Shown: positions 43,247 to 51,543 of the stretch, piece by piece | Layout of the letters: the number at the start of each line of letters is the position of its first letter | Position numbering within the stretch: the first letter of the stretch is position 1 | Notes under the pieces: model-generated | What the model was told of the DNA's origin: nothing | Database searches by the model: none | Seen by the model: the letters and a program-made list of their open reading frames with translations, nothing else | Made by a program: the position numbers and the translations under genes | NCBI GenBank assembly: GCA_964420995.1 | Contig: CAYQUX010000003.1 | Location: forward strand, 1 to 64,000 | Length of the DNA stretch: 64,000 nucleotides | Direction: 5' to 3' | Origin: Leptolinea sp964420995 | GTDB lineage: Bacteria > Chloroflexota > Anaerolineae > Anaerolineales > Anaerolineaceae

Positions 43247-45826
43247 ATGATTATAGAAAAAATTTCCGAAATAACAATGAATAATAAGAGTATATCAAAT
43301 TTGCAGTCTGTTCTTGATTACTGGCATTCCGCCAAAGAAATCGCGGAGAATATTCAGTTGACAACTGTTGCACAGGCTTCGTCTGGGGAATTCTTTCCCT
43401 TGCCGGCAGAGATTCACCCTCGTCTGGCGTTGCGCCTGCAGAATCTTGGATACTTAAACCTTTATTCTCACCAGTACCAAAGCTATGTTTCCATCAGGGA
43501 GCGGCGAAACCTGGTCATTACCACTGGAACAGCCAGCGGTAAAACTCTCTGTTATAACCTTCCAGTTATTGATCATTTGCTTAAGGTGCCTTCTTCACGG
43601 GCATTATTTCTTTTCCCCACAAAAGCCCTGACTCATGACCAATGCGAGAAACTTCAAGAATTGACAAAGTTTTCCGACCCGTGTTCTCAGAACAACATTC
43701 CTGTCAATGTATATGATGGGGACACTCCCGCCCAAAAACGGCAGACCATTCGAAAGAATACGCGCTGCCTACTTACCAATCCGGACATGTTACACACGGC
43801 CATACTTCCTCACCATACCCTGTGGGAAGATTATTTTCGCGGTCTTGATTTTGTTGTTATTGATGAAATCCACGCGTATCGTGGCGTGTTTGGATCGCAT
43901 GTTGCCAATGTGATCCGCCGTCTAAAGCGGATCGCCGCGTTTTATGGCAGCAAGCCGCAATTCATCCTGACCTCCGCCACAATATCCAATCCGGGAGAAC
44001 ATGGAGAAGCGCTCACCGGTGAAAAAGTGAATGTCATTGACCAGGACGGTGCGCCCCATGGGAAGAAAACCATGGTTTTATATAACCCTCCCATCATCCA
44101 CCCGGAAACGGGTATCCGGAAAAGCGCTTCATCAGAGGTTATCCAACTGGCTTCCTCCCTGCTGGATAGGGATATTCAAGTTCTGATTTTTGGACGGTCG
44201 CGTCGCGGCGTTGAAATGTTTCTTCGCCAGTTGCGCCTGTCCAGAAACGATGAACCATCAAACTACCATGCCTACCGCTCAGGTTATCTCGCCAAAGATC
44301 GCCGGGAGATTGAGAGTCGGCTGCGTTCAGGAGCATTACGCGCCGTTGCTGCCACAAACGCGCTTGAATTGGGGATTGATATTGGGGGTGTGGATGCTGT
44401 GTTAATGACCGGCTATCCCGGAAGCGTGTCAGGTTTGCGCCAGCAGGCGGGACGTGCCGGAAGAAAACAGGCTGATTCGACCGCAGTGCTTGTTGCGACA
44501 GCCAATCCCATTGATCAGTACTTGATGAATCACCCTGATTTTCTATCGGGAAAATCACCCGAATGCGCGTTGATCGATCCCAATCACCCACTAATTCTGT
44601 TGGGTCATTTGAAATGCGCGGCATTTGAATTGCCCTTTACGGATCACGAATCTTTTGGTTCACTGGATACGGGTTTGTTGCATGAATATCTGGATTTCCT
44701 GCAAGAATCTGGTTTACTCCATCATTCAGGCGAACGATATTTTTGGACAGACACCGCCTACCCGGCCAGCACCCTCTCATTGCGAAGTTCAGACTCGCGC
44801 TCGGTCAATTTGATTACTAAAGAATCGGGGAGCCAGGAAACCATAGGTGAAATTGATTATCTCAGCTCCCTCTGGATGGTCCATCCCAATGCCATTTATT
44901 TGCACGAGGGGAATACTTACTCGGTACGGTCTTTGGATCTTGAAAAATCGGAAGCCATATTGGAACCGGTTGATGAGGATTACTACACAGAGCCAATCCG
45001 TAAGGTAACGCTGACAAAAATCAACGAACAGGATGCCGAATATTATCCCGGATCCAAAATCACGTTTGGCGAAATTCAGGTTACAACTGAGATCACAGGG
45101 TTTAAACGAATACTCTGGAGTACTCGTGAAGTGCTTTCGGTTGAGCCGCTTATACTTCCTCCCAGTACAATGCGCACCACAGCTTACTGGATGGCACTGA
45201 GTGATGAGACTGTCAACCTTCTTCGTGAGCAGCTGCTCTGGAAAAATGATCCCAATAATTACGGCCCGCAATGGGAGAAGATTCGTACGGCGGTTCGACA
45301 GAGGGATCAATTTCGCTGTCAGGTTTGCGGGTTACCCGAAACCGATAAGGCGCATCACGTTCATCATAAAACCCCGCTGCGCAGCTTTTTAAGCCTTGAA
45401 GAAGCCAATCGCATGGAAAATTTGATCACACTGTGTTCAAATTGCCATAAATTGGCAGAAAGCGCCGTAAGAATTCGCAGCGGATTGGCAGGGTTGGGTT
45501 ACGCACTCGGACAATTGGCTCCCCTCTTTTTAATGTGCGACTCCTCAGACCTTGGCACCCTGGCAGATCCGGCCAGTTCTATCGCTGATGGCCGCCCCGC
45601 TGTTATTATCTATGACCAGGTAAATGCCGGAATCGGATTAAGCCGTAAGTGTTTTGACATGCATCCGCAAATCATTTCCAGCGTGCGTGAATTGATTTCC
45701 AATTGTGGATGCATTGACGGCTGTCCCTCCTGTGTGGGACCTGGCGGTGAAAATGGAGCAGGCGGAAAACCAGAAACGTTGGCCATACTTAAGCTGATTT
45801 GTAAAGATGATCAGGCTGTCTCATGA
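43247..45826 (+). CDS. MrfA-like DEAH-type helicase with an HNH domain inserted before the C-terminal zinc domain
   Basis: 859 residues. Two RecA-like lobes: Walker A TTGTASGKTLCYN, DEIH in FVVIDEIHAYRG, SATISNPGEH, and motif VI RQQAGRAGRKQ. The C-terminal DUF1998/MZB domain has four cysteines (C820, C822, C826, C829; CGCIDGCPSC). This matches MrfA/YprA, which acts with MrfB in repair of mitomycin C damage in Bacillus. Between the helicase and MZB parts, residues about 670-735 form an HNH-type domain: CQVC (691-694), HHVHHK (703-708), N725 and CSNC (730-733). The frame is continuous, and the four-base overlap with mrfB suggests coupled translation. Confidence 0.88.
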   Translation: MIIEKISEITMNNKSISNLQSVLDYWHSAKEIAENIQLTTVAQASSGEFFPLPAEIHPRLALRLQNLGYLNLYSHQYQSYVSIRERRNLVITTGTASGKTLCYNLPVIDHLLKVPSSRALFLFPTKALTHDQCEKLQELTKFSDPCSQNNIPVNVYDGDTPAQKRQTIRKNTRCLLTNPDMLHTAILPHHTLWEDYFRGLDFVVIDEIHAYRGVFGSHVANVIRRLKRIAAFYGSKPQFILTSATISNPGEHGEALTGEKVNVIDQDGAPHGKKTMVLYNPPIIHPETGIRKSASSEVIQLASSLLDRDIQVLIFGRSRRGVEMFLRQLRLSRNDEPSNYHAYRSGYLAKDRREIESRLRSGALRAVAATNALELGIDIGGVDAVLMTGYPGSVSGLRQQAGRAGRKQADSTAVLVATANPIDQYLMNHPDFLSGKSPECALIDPNHPLILLGHLKCAAFELPFTDHESFGSLDTGLLHEYLDFLQESGLLHHSGERYFWTDTAYPASTLSLRSSDSRSVNLITKESGSQETIGEIDYLSSLWMVHPNAIYLHEGNTYSVRSLDLEKSEAILEPVDEDYYTEPIRKVTLTKINEQDAEYYPGSKITFGEIQVTTEITGFKRILWSTREVLSVEPLILPPSTMRTTAYWMALSDETVNLLREQLLWKNDPNNYGPQWEKIRTAVRQRDQFRCQVCGLPETDKAHHVHHKTPLRSFLSLEEANRMENLITLCSNCHKLAESAVRIRSGLAGLGYALGQLAPLFLMCDSSDLGTLADPASSIADGRPAVIIYDQVNAGIGLSRKCFDMHPQIISSVRELISNCGCIDGCPSCVGPGGENGAGGKPETLAILKLICKDDQAVS

Positions 45827-47076
45827 GTGAATCTCTTTCCGATCGATTGCGTTCACTTGGAGTAAAAACCGGTGTGAAAGACCTGCCGGCTCCACGACCC
45901 AAACCGGCGGATATAGACAACCTTGTTAATGGGCGTTTTTTTGAATCTGAGTTTGGGCGGGTATTTTGCGCGGAAACCAGACGGAATGAATGCTATACGC
46001 ATGGCGATATCCCCATGACCATTTCCGCCATAACATCCCGGTTTCTTCGATGGGCCGACCCTGCCGGTGTAATTGACCTGGTTGACCTTCATTCAGTTGC
46101 TTTCATTGACACAGAAACCACCGGTCTGGCAGGTGGCACAGGTACCCTTCCCTTCATGATCGGAGTTGGCCGTTTCTCCAATGAAGGATTTCTCACAACC
46201 CAGGTATTTATTCGGAATCCGGCGGAAGAACGGGCCCAGCTTGATATCTTCGATAAACTCATGACCGGTGTAAAGACAATCGTATCTTACAACGGCAAAG
46301 CATTTGACGCGCCCATTCTAAATACCCGATTTACCATGAATGGGATGCCATCTCCGCTTCATGATATGACTCACATCGACCTTCTCCCTCTTTCCCGAAG
46401 GTTCTGGCGTCGCCGGCTTGACAGCCGGGGATTAAAAGATATTGAATACGAGATTTTGCATTATTCCCGCGAACAATTGGATGTACCGGGTTGGGAAATC
46501 CCGGTTTTATACTTCAACTACCTGCGTACAGGCGATCCAGATCCACTGGTAGGTGTTTTCTATCACAATGTCATCGATATTGAATCTCTCGCCGCTCTCT
46601 TCCTGTATTTTAATAACCTGTCTGATGAACCGGGATCAAATAATCACTTGCATCCGGTGGATTTATTCAGCATGGCTATGCAGATTGAGGAAGCCGGTGA
46701 AATTGATTTGGCTATCAATATGTATGAACGGTTGCTTTTGGAAGAGCTTCCAGAACATATCCGTCCAGAATTGCAGCTCAGGTATGCCCGTATTCTCAAA
46801 CGCCGCGGTGATTTTTCTCATACGGTGGATGTACTGAATGCCGCCAACAATGCGAATGACCTCGAGGTCATGATCCAACTGGCCAAAGTATTGGAACATC
46901 AGCAGCGAAACTACGCAACCGCTCTCGAGTGGACTTTAAACGCACTGGATTCACTTGGAGATAAACCGTTTTCCGATTCACTTTCTGAAAATAAATCAAA
47001 AAAAGAGGATTTGCTTCGACGAAGAGATCGTCTGAAAAAGAAGATCGAACAGGAGAGTAAAAATGGCGGAGTATAG
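45823..47076 (+). CDS. MrfB-like DEDDh exonuclease with TPR-like repeats
   Basis: 417 residues. The exonuclease core has D96 and E98 (FIDTETTGL), D162 (SYNGKAFDAP), H248 and D252 (YHNVIDIESL), a complete DEDDh set. Residues about 285-400 form helical TPR-like repeats (AMQIEEAGEIDLAINMYERLL and following). This is the MrfB/YprB layout, the partner of MrfA. The start overlaps the mrfA stop as ATGA. The last bases overlap the methyltransferase start. Confidence 0.9.
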   Translation: MSESLSDRLRSLGVKTGVKDLPAPRPKPADIDNLVNGRFFESEFGRVFCAETRRNECYTHGDIPMTISAITSRFLRWADPAGVIDLVDLHSVAFIDTETTGLAGGTGTLPFMIGVGRFSNEGFLTTQVFIRNPAEERAQLDIFDKLMTGVKTIVSYNGKAFDAPILNTRFTMNGMPSPLHDMTHIDLLPLSRRFWRRRLDSRGLKDIEYEILHYSREQLDVPGWEIPVLYFNYLRTGDPDPLVGVFYHNVIDIESLAALFLYFNNLSDEPGSNNHLHPVDLFSMAMQIEEAGEIDLAINMYERLLLEELPEHIRPELQLRYARILKRRGDFSHTVDVLNAANNANDLEVMIQLAKVLEHQQRNYATALEWTLNALDSLGDKPFSDSLSENKSKKEDLLRRRDRLKKKIEQESKNGGV

Positions 47077-47653
47077 CTCCAGAGAGCTGGCAAACCGCTG
47101 GAACCATCGCTTCCTCGATGATGATCGGTTTCAAGATGCGCCGCCGCGCCGCCTGGTTAAGGATTATGCCAGCTTTCTCCCTGAAAGCGGTCTGGCATTG
47201 GAATTTGCAGGCGGGATGGGAAAGACATCGGATTTTCTTCAGCGTTGTGGATTGCAGGTAATTGAGTTGGATATATCCTTGCAGGCATTGTCCAGAGCCA
47301 GGGATTTGAATAAAGATGCCTGCCAGTTGACAGCAGATGCCCGGTTCCTGCCACTGGCCGACACGCATTTTGATGTGATCTGCAATTTTTATTTTCTTGA
47401 ACGAAGATTATTTTCTGATATCAAAAGACTTCTCCTACCGGGTGGAATACTATTTTTTGAGACCATGCTTATCGAGATGCAAACCATTCGCCCCGAAATA
47501 CCGGATGACCATTTATTGCGACCCGGAGAACTGAAAGCTGAATTTTACGATTGGAAAATAATTCACCTTTTTGAAGGTTGGCTTGATTCTGATCATGGAC
47601 ACAAAAAGGCGGTGGGACAACTTGTTGCCCGCAAGCCATTTACCCCTGTATAA
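47063..47653 (+). CDS. Class I SAM-dependent methyltransferase
   Basis: 196 residues. Rossmann pattern: LALEFAGGMGKTSDFL (motif I, acidic start E51 region), VIELDISLQALSRA (motif II), LTADARFLPLADTHFDVICNFYFLER (motif III/IV). FAGGMG is looser than the common GxGxG. It resembles UbiE/Bud23-like small-molecule or tRNA methyltransferases. AGGAGAG is 5 bases upstream of the ATG. It is cotranscribed with mrfAB, but a role in repair is not shown. Confidence 0.75.
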   Translation: MAEYSSRELANRWNHRFLDDDRFQDAPPRRLVKDYASFLPESGLALEFAGGMGKTSDFLQRCGLQVIELDISLQALSRARDLNKDACQLTADARFLPLADTHFDVICNFYFLERRLFSDIKRLLLPGGILFFETMLIEMQTIRPEIPDDHLLRPGELKAEFYDWKIIHLFEGWLDSDHGHKKAVGQLVARKPFTPV

Positions 47654-47660
47654 TCATTTT

Positions 47661-47948
47661 ATGCAAAAAGATTGGGTTCAAATCTATACTACTTTTGGCC
47701 GATTGAATGCCGATATGCTTGTTGATTTTCTTAACGCGAATGGCATTGAAGCCACTTCCATTCAGGAAAGTGTTGGAACAACCTATGGCCTAACCGTAGG
47801 CCCACTGGGTGAGGCGATCATTTATGTTCCTGCTGATAAGAAAGCAGAGGCTGAGGATTTGCTTGGACAGATGGAAGCCGGAAAGTTTGAATTACCGGAT
47901 GATCCTTCTTCCAGCGAAATGGATCAAATCGAACGCAATTCGGATTGA
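47661..47948 (+). CDS. DUF2007-domain protein
   Basis: 95 residues from the ATG at 47661. The DUF2007 pattern is WVQIYTTFGRLNADMLVDFLNANGIEA...GEAIIYVPADKKAEAEDLL. The fold is a small ferredoxin-like domain of unknown function, often called putative signal transducer. A longer frame from 47571 overlaps the methyltransferase and is unlikely. Its end overlaps the aminotransferase gene by about 25 bases on the other strand. Confidence 0.8.
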   Translation: MQKDWVQIYTTFGRLNADMLVDFLNANGIEATSIQESVGTTYGLTVGPLGEAIIYVPADKKAEAEDLLGQMEAGKFELPDDPSSSEMDQIERNSD

Positions 47949-48769
47949 AGCCATTTCTCATAATTGATCCGAACTTGCCGGGTGATATCACCCGGCAAGC
48001 CATTTCCAATGGCCTGACTGTTAATTCGAGTAACAGGTAATACCCCCCTGCTTGCGCTGGTTATAAAGATTTCACTGGCGTTGTGGAGCTCCGAAAATGG
48101 AAAGCCGGAAAAACGAATGGTTATGTCCAACTTTTTCAGAACATCCAGAACAACACTGCGTGTAATCCCGGGCAATATGTCGTCCGACGCTGTCCATATC
48201 TCACTATTAGCCAACACGAAGATATTGCTGGACATACCCTCCAGCAATGTGCCGTCTTTTCCAATCATCAGGTATTCATTAACATCCTTCGGTTTCGCTT
48301 TGCGCAGGCTGCGTGTCTGATCAATAAAACTCGTCGCTTTTGATTCTGGATTTTCACGTTGTAATTCAATCGTTTCTGCAGCAGCACCTGATTCGTACAA
48401 TGATTCAGGTAGGTTAATAAATGGCTCCGCCATTATGTACGTGGTTATACTTTTCTCTTCAAATGCACAGTGAATCCTCAGGCGGATATCTCCGTTGGGG
48501 AATTTATTCAGGATCTCTCTCAATGCCGCGCGTAAAATTTCGCGGTTAATGGATAAATGTCTTTCCTGCAATCGGGCAGATTGTTCCAGTCTCAGAAAGT
48601 GATCGTCGAGTCTAAGGGCTTTCTCGTGCTGGTATGTCCGAAACGTAGTATAGATACCACCGGGAAAAAACTGACTACCTTCATCCAGGCTGTTCGCGCT
48701 GCCTGCCGGATTGATTTCATATCTGTCATCACCCGCGTTGTATTTCCATATTTGAACCATAGGTGCCAT
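47924..48769 (-). CDS. Class IV aminotransferase-like protein (BCAT/D-Ala aminotransferase/ADC lyase family)
   Basis: 281 residues of the fold-type IV PLP family. FFPGGIYTTFRTYQ at the start, LRLDDHFLRLEQSA, the LLEGMSSNIFVL segment (usually EGxxSN(I/L)F) and DDILPGITRSVVLDVL are visible. The PLP lysine should lie in the basic segment LRKAKPKDVNEYL, but I could not place it with certainty. It may act on branched-chain amino acids, D-alanine, or aminodeoxychorismate. It is the last gene of the molybdenum hydroxylase operon, 3 bp after the MocA-like gene. It may therefore serve pterin or folate supply (inference). Confidence 0.7.
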   Translation of the reverse strand: MAPMVQIWKYNAGDDRYEINPAGSANSLDEGSQFFPGGIYTTFRTYQHEKALRLDDHFLRLEQSARLQERHLSINREILRAALREILNKFPNGDIRLRIHCAFEEKSITTYIMAEPFINLPESLYESGAAAETIELQRENPESKATSFIDQTRSLRKAKPKDVNEYLMIGKDGTLLEGMSSNIFVLANSEIWTASDDILPGITRSVVLDVLKKLDITIRFSGFPFSELHNASEIFITSASRGVLPVTRINSQAIGNGLPGDITRQVRINYEKWLQSELRSI

Positions 48770-48772
48770 GTT

Positions 48773-49387
48773 TTAGCCATATCGTGAAATAAGGTTTTGA
48801 TATTCCTCAGGAGTATCCATATCAGGAGGCATTTCTTTATTTATATTGACATAAAGAATTTCATCAGCATGCCGGTTTATAAACGTGCGTACCGTGTCTG
48901 TTTTTTCCAATCCCAATATTTCTGCAATCATATCTTTTCTGACCAACCAGGGGTGTCCACGGTGCATATTGTAACTTGGTATGATCAAGGGAGCGTTCTT
49001 CTCCATTGCCAATAATTTCAGTTGGTCAATCACCCCTTCATCAATTACAGGCTGATCACCAAGACAAATAAATACATAGTCAATTCCAGCAGGCAATGCC
49101 TGTAATCCAACCTGCATGGATATCAGCATTTCAGACTTCTCCGCATCCGGATTTTCAACCAGTCGGACAGTCCTGGTTTTCATCTCTTCATCTATAAAAG
49201 GGACCCTATGTGGATTGATCACGATAAAGATTTTTTTGATTCCCGCATTGCTTAACCCACGAACCACCGCGCCCAGAACTGTAGTATTCTTCCATGGCAA
49301 ATTCATCTTGGGTTGACCCATGCGGGAGGATTTGCCGGCGGCGAGGATGATCGCACCAAAAGTGTTCGCGTTCATGTTTTGGTTCAC
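48773..49387 (-). CDS. MocA-type molybdenum cofactor nucleotidyltransferase
   Basis: 204 residues. Nucleotide-binding start FGAIILAAGKSSRMGQPKMNLPWKN, metal-site FICLGDQPVID, and MHRGHPWLV. The family attaches CMP to molybdopterin-molybdate (MocA) or GMP (MobA); the neighbours favour MCD for a molybdenum hydroxylase. It is the second such domain in the operon: the upstream gene ends in a complete paralogue. It starts at a GTG coupled to the yqeC-mocA stop; an ATG at 49375 is possible. Confidence 0.85.
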   Translation of the reverse strand: MNQNMNANTFGAIILAAGKSSRMGQPKMNLPWKNTTVLGAVVRGLSNAGIKKIFIVINPHRVPFIDEEMKTRTVRLVENPDAEKSEMLISMQVGLQALPAGIDYVFICLGDQPVIDEGVIDQLKLLAMEKNAPLIIPSYNMHRGHPWLVRKDMIAEILGLEKTDTVRTFINRHADEILYVNINKEMPPDMDTPEEYQNLISRYG

Positions 49388-50727
49388 AGGATTTCCATCA
49401 GTCGTTCATAATCATCTGGGGTGTCTACATCCAGAAGAATGGATTCATCAAACCACGGAATAGTATGGATGGAAAAGTGAGAGAAAATCATTCTTCCACC
49501 CACGTCACCATGCAGACTGGACAACGCGGAGTAAGTGTTTCTGTCAAACAAAACCGGATTTGCCCTCCGTCCGCCTGATTCAGGCAGGATGATCGGCGCG
49601 AGTGTTGCCGCGTGTTCAACCTTCTCACGAACCAGCAGAGAAACCGGAATATGTGGTTGATCTACAAGCATGAAAATAGCTGCTCCTGTCCGTCTGGGTA
49701 ATGCTTTTATACCAACACGTATTGAGCTGGATTGACCTTCATTCCAATCAGGATTTTGGAGAACCTGCACCGGAAGATCTGAGACTGCCGACTGGATTTC
49801 ATCAAATTCCTTGCCGGCAATGATTAATACCGGAGAGAGACCCGCTGATAGTGCATGCAAGGCGCACTGCCGCACAAATGGCTGACTTTTCCAGGTCAGC
49901 AGAGCTTTCGGCTGCCCCATACGCTTTGAATTGCCGGCAGCCAGAATGATGCAGGCTGTTCTTTCGCTGGCCGATATCACTCCCCTGGGACAGCTTTGAA
50001 TTTGGTGTAGCTTCGTTTCCGGTTCCAGTGATGCAATGACCACCGAATCGTAATGCGTCAGGAGTTGCTTTTGGGCCATGGGCAGTTCTGTTGCATCTTC
50101 CAACAAATCATACTGGTTGAACAACACGGTTCTACGCGCGCGCCTTGGGATATTTTTCAGACCACCCTGAGGATGAATCAACATTTTTATAATACTATGC
50201 AGGGTAACCGGCTTTCCCATTGCCAGTCCGGTTATTTCTGAAAACACCTCCGGTCGATGCACATTCTGGTCATTGAGGGTTTTTCCCACAACCGACAATC
50301 CAACGGAGACCACAACATGATTTGCCCAGTCAGGTATCGGCGGTTCATTGAACGCGGGTGCCTTTAAAGGTCGGATTTTGGAGCCATCGGATTCCATAAA
50401 GACAGGAACATCATTGTCAGAAGATAATTCAAGTAGGTGATTCCATAAAGTTGGATCAATCCCCGAAAGTTTACATTCACTATCTTCCGGACCTGTGATT
50501 ACCAATTTCCCCGCTACATGAGTACTGGAATTCATCTGGCCGGGAACCCAAACCTGGTGTTCGGGGAAACCAGACAATTGATGTAATCCAATGTGCGCGG
50601 TTGCCGCGATGATCGCTTTTTCCGGCCATTCTGTCCCAATCTGGATCAACGCGCTGGATTTTCCACCGGAACCCACCAGGGAAAGTCTGGTTTTCGAATC
50701 AATCCTCAGGGCTTCAATGAGTTTCAT
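49384..50727 (-). CDS. YqeC-MocA fusion for selenium-dependent molybdenum hydroxylase maturation
   Basis: 447 residues. Residues 1-250 match YqeC: VGSGGKSSALIQIG (a P-loop-like turn, 18-30), ATAHIGLHQLSG, MESDGSKIRPLKAPAFNEPP (111-130). Residues 258-447 are a full MocA-type domain: CIILAAGNSKRMGQPKALL, MLVDQPHIP, GGRRANPVLF. YqeC is a marker of the selenium-cofactor trait, and MocA makes molybdopterin cytosine dinucleotide, so the fusion joins selenium delivery and cofactor completion. The gene follows yqeB by 3 bp. Confidence 0.88.
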   Translation of the reverse strand: MKLIEALRIDSKTRLSLVGSGGKSSALIQIGTEWPEKAIIAATAHIGLHQLSGFPEHQVWVPGQMNSSTHVAGKLVITGPEDSECKLSGIDPTLWNHLLELSSDNDVPVFMESDGSKIRPLKAPAFNEPPIPDWANHVVVSVGLSVVGKTLNDQNVHRPEVFSEITGLAMGKPVTLHSIIKMLIHPQGGLKNIPRRARRTVLFNQYDLLEDATELPMAQKQLLTHYDSVVIASLEPETKLHQIQSCPRGVISASERTACIILAAGNSKRMGQPKALLTWKSQPFVRQCALHALSAGLSPVLIIAGKEFDEIQSAVSDLPVQVLQNPDWNEGQSSSIRVGIKALPRRTGAAIFMLVDQPHIPVSLLVREKVEHAATLAPIILPESGGRRANPVLFDRNTYSALSSLHGDVGGRMIFSHFSIHTIPWFDESILLDVDTPDDYERLMEIL

Positions 50728-50730
50728 CGG

Positions 50731-51537
50731 TCAAGACCCTAATTTTTGTCTGAAATCCTGATTTGTTAGAATTGCTTCAAGCACTCCACCACCGACGGCA
50801 AGAGCTTTATCTGAAACAAGGCTGCAAAGCAATGGATCGCAGCGAGGATCTACATCACCCACCTTCAACCCGGTTGTTACAGTCAATCCTTCATGCAGCA
50901 ATCCACGCACGACACCACGAAAAGGAGCAACCAGCGGTGTATTATTCACAACGGCAACCACTTCACCTTTTTCAACCATGTCACCTATTCTGGTTTTCGC
51001 TTTGAATAGGCCATTTTCCGGAGATCGAAGAACGCGTTCATTTTCGTAATCTCCCACCTTTTCCGGTACACCATTATCCACTTCTGCCGTTCCATTCCAG
51101 TAAATCCGTCCAAGGTATGGGCCGCGTTTCGTCTCTATCACACAATCACAGTTATCTCCGGGGTAAAAACCGGGACCAATACCCACTGTGAAAACAAAAC
51201 CATGTGTATCAGCATCAACTTTTCGCTTCAACATCCGCCCATCAATTAGAATGGGAATTCCTGCCTTCGAACAAATTGTCAGATCGCCATCCGGGATTAC
51301 CGGTATGCAGTTGCTGCCATGACATTTATCAATCTCATCAAAAGAGCGAACCAACTTTCCTTCAATCTCTTCGATGAGCGTTGATTTTGTGTAAATCGCT
51401 TCGGAAAACGAAACATAACGCCTGACGGAAAGCGGTTGATCAATTTCCGCAATAACAACCTTAATACCCGAGCGGTGGAGACGCACAGCTATTCCACTGG
51501 CCAGGTCTCCACCGCCTCGTATCAGTGCTTTTAACAT
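50731..51537 (-). CDS. yqeB: Selenium-dependent molybdenum hydroxylase accessory protein YqeB
   Basis: 268 residues. Family motifs: IRGGGDLASGIAVRLHRSGIKVVIAEIDQPLSVRR (a Rossmann-like start), SFSEAIYT, DGRMLKRK, VGIGPGFYPGDNCDCVIET, and LVAPFRGVVRGLLHEG. YqeB with YqeC accompanies molybdenum hydroxylases that carry a labile, non-selenocysteine selenium. Its biochemical step is not established. It lies between the molybdenum subunit gene (6 bp) and yqeC-mocA (3 bp). Confidence 0.9.
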   Translation of the reverse strand: MLKALIRGGGDLASGIAVRLHRSGIKVVIAEIDQPLSVRRYVSFSEAIYTKSTLIEEIEGKLVRSFDEIDKCHGSNCIPVIPDGDLTICSKAGIPILIDGRMLKRKVDADTHGFVFTVGIGPGFYPGDNCDCVIETKRGPYLGRIYWNGTAEVDNGVPEKVGDYENERVLRSPENGLFKAKTRIGDMVEKGEVVAVVNNTPLVAPFRGVVRGLLHEGLTVTTGLKVGDVDPRCDPLLCSLVSDKALAVGGGVLEAILTNQDFRQKLGS

Positions 51538-51543
51538 CTCGAT

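Noticed and set aside
44139..44624. 161-codon minus-strand frame inside mrfA
   Set aside because: It covers conserved helicase motifs on the other strand and has no family features of its own.
47571..47660. N-terminal extension of the DUF2007 protein
   Set aside because: The extra 30 residues overlap the methyltransferase gene and do not match the family, which begins at the ATG at 47661.
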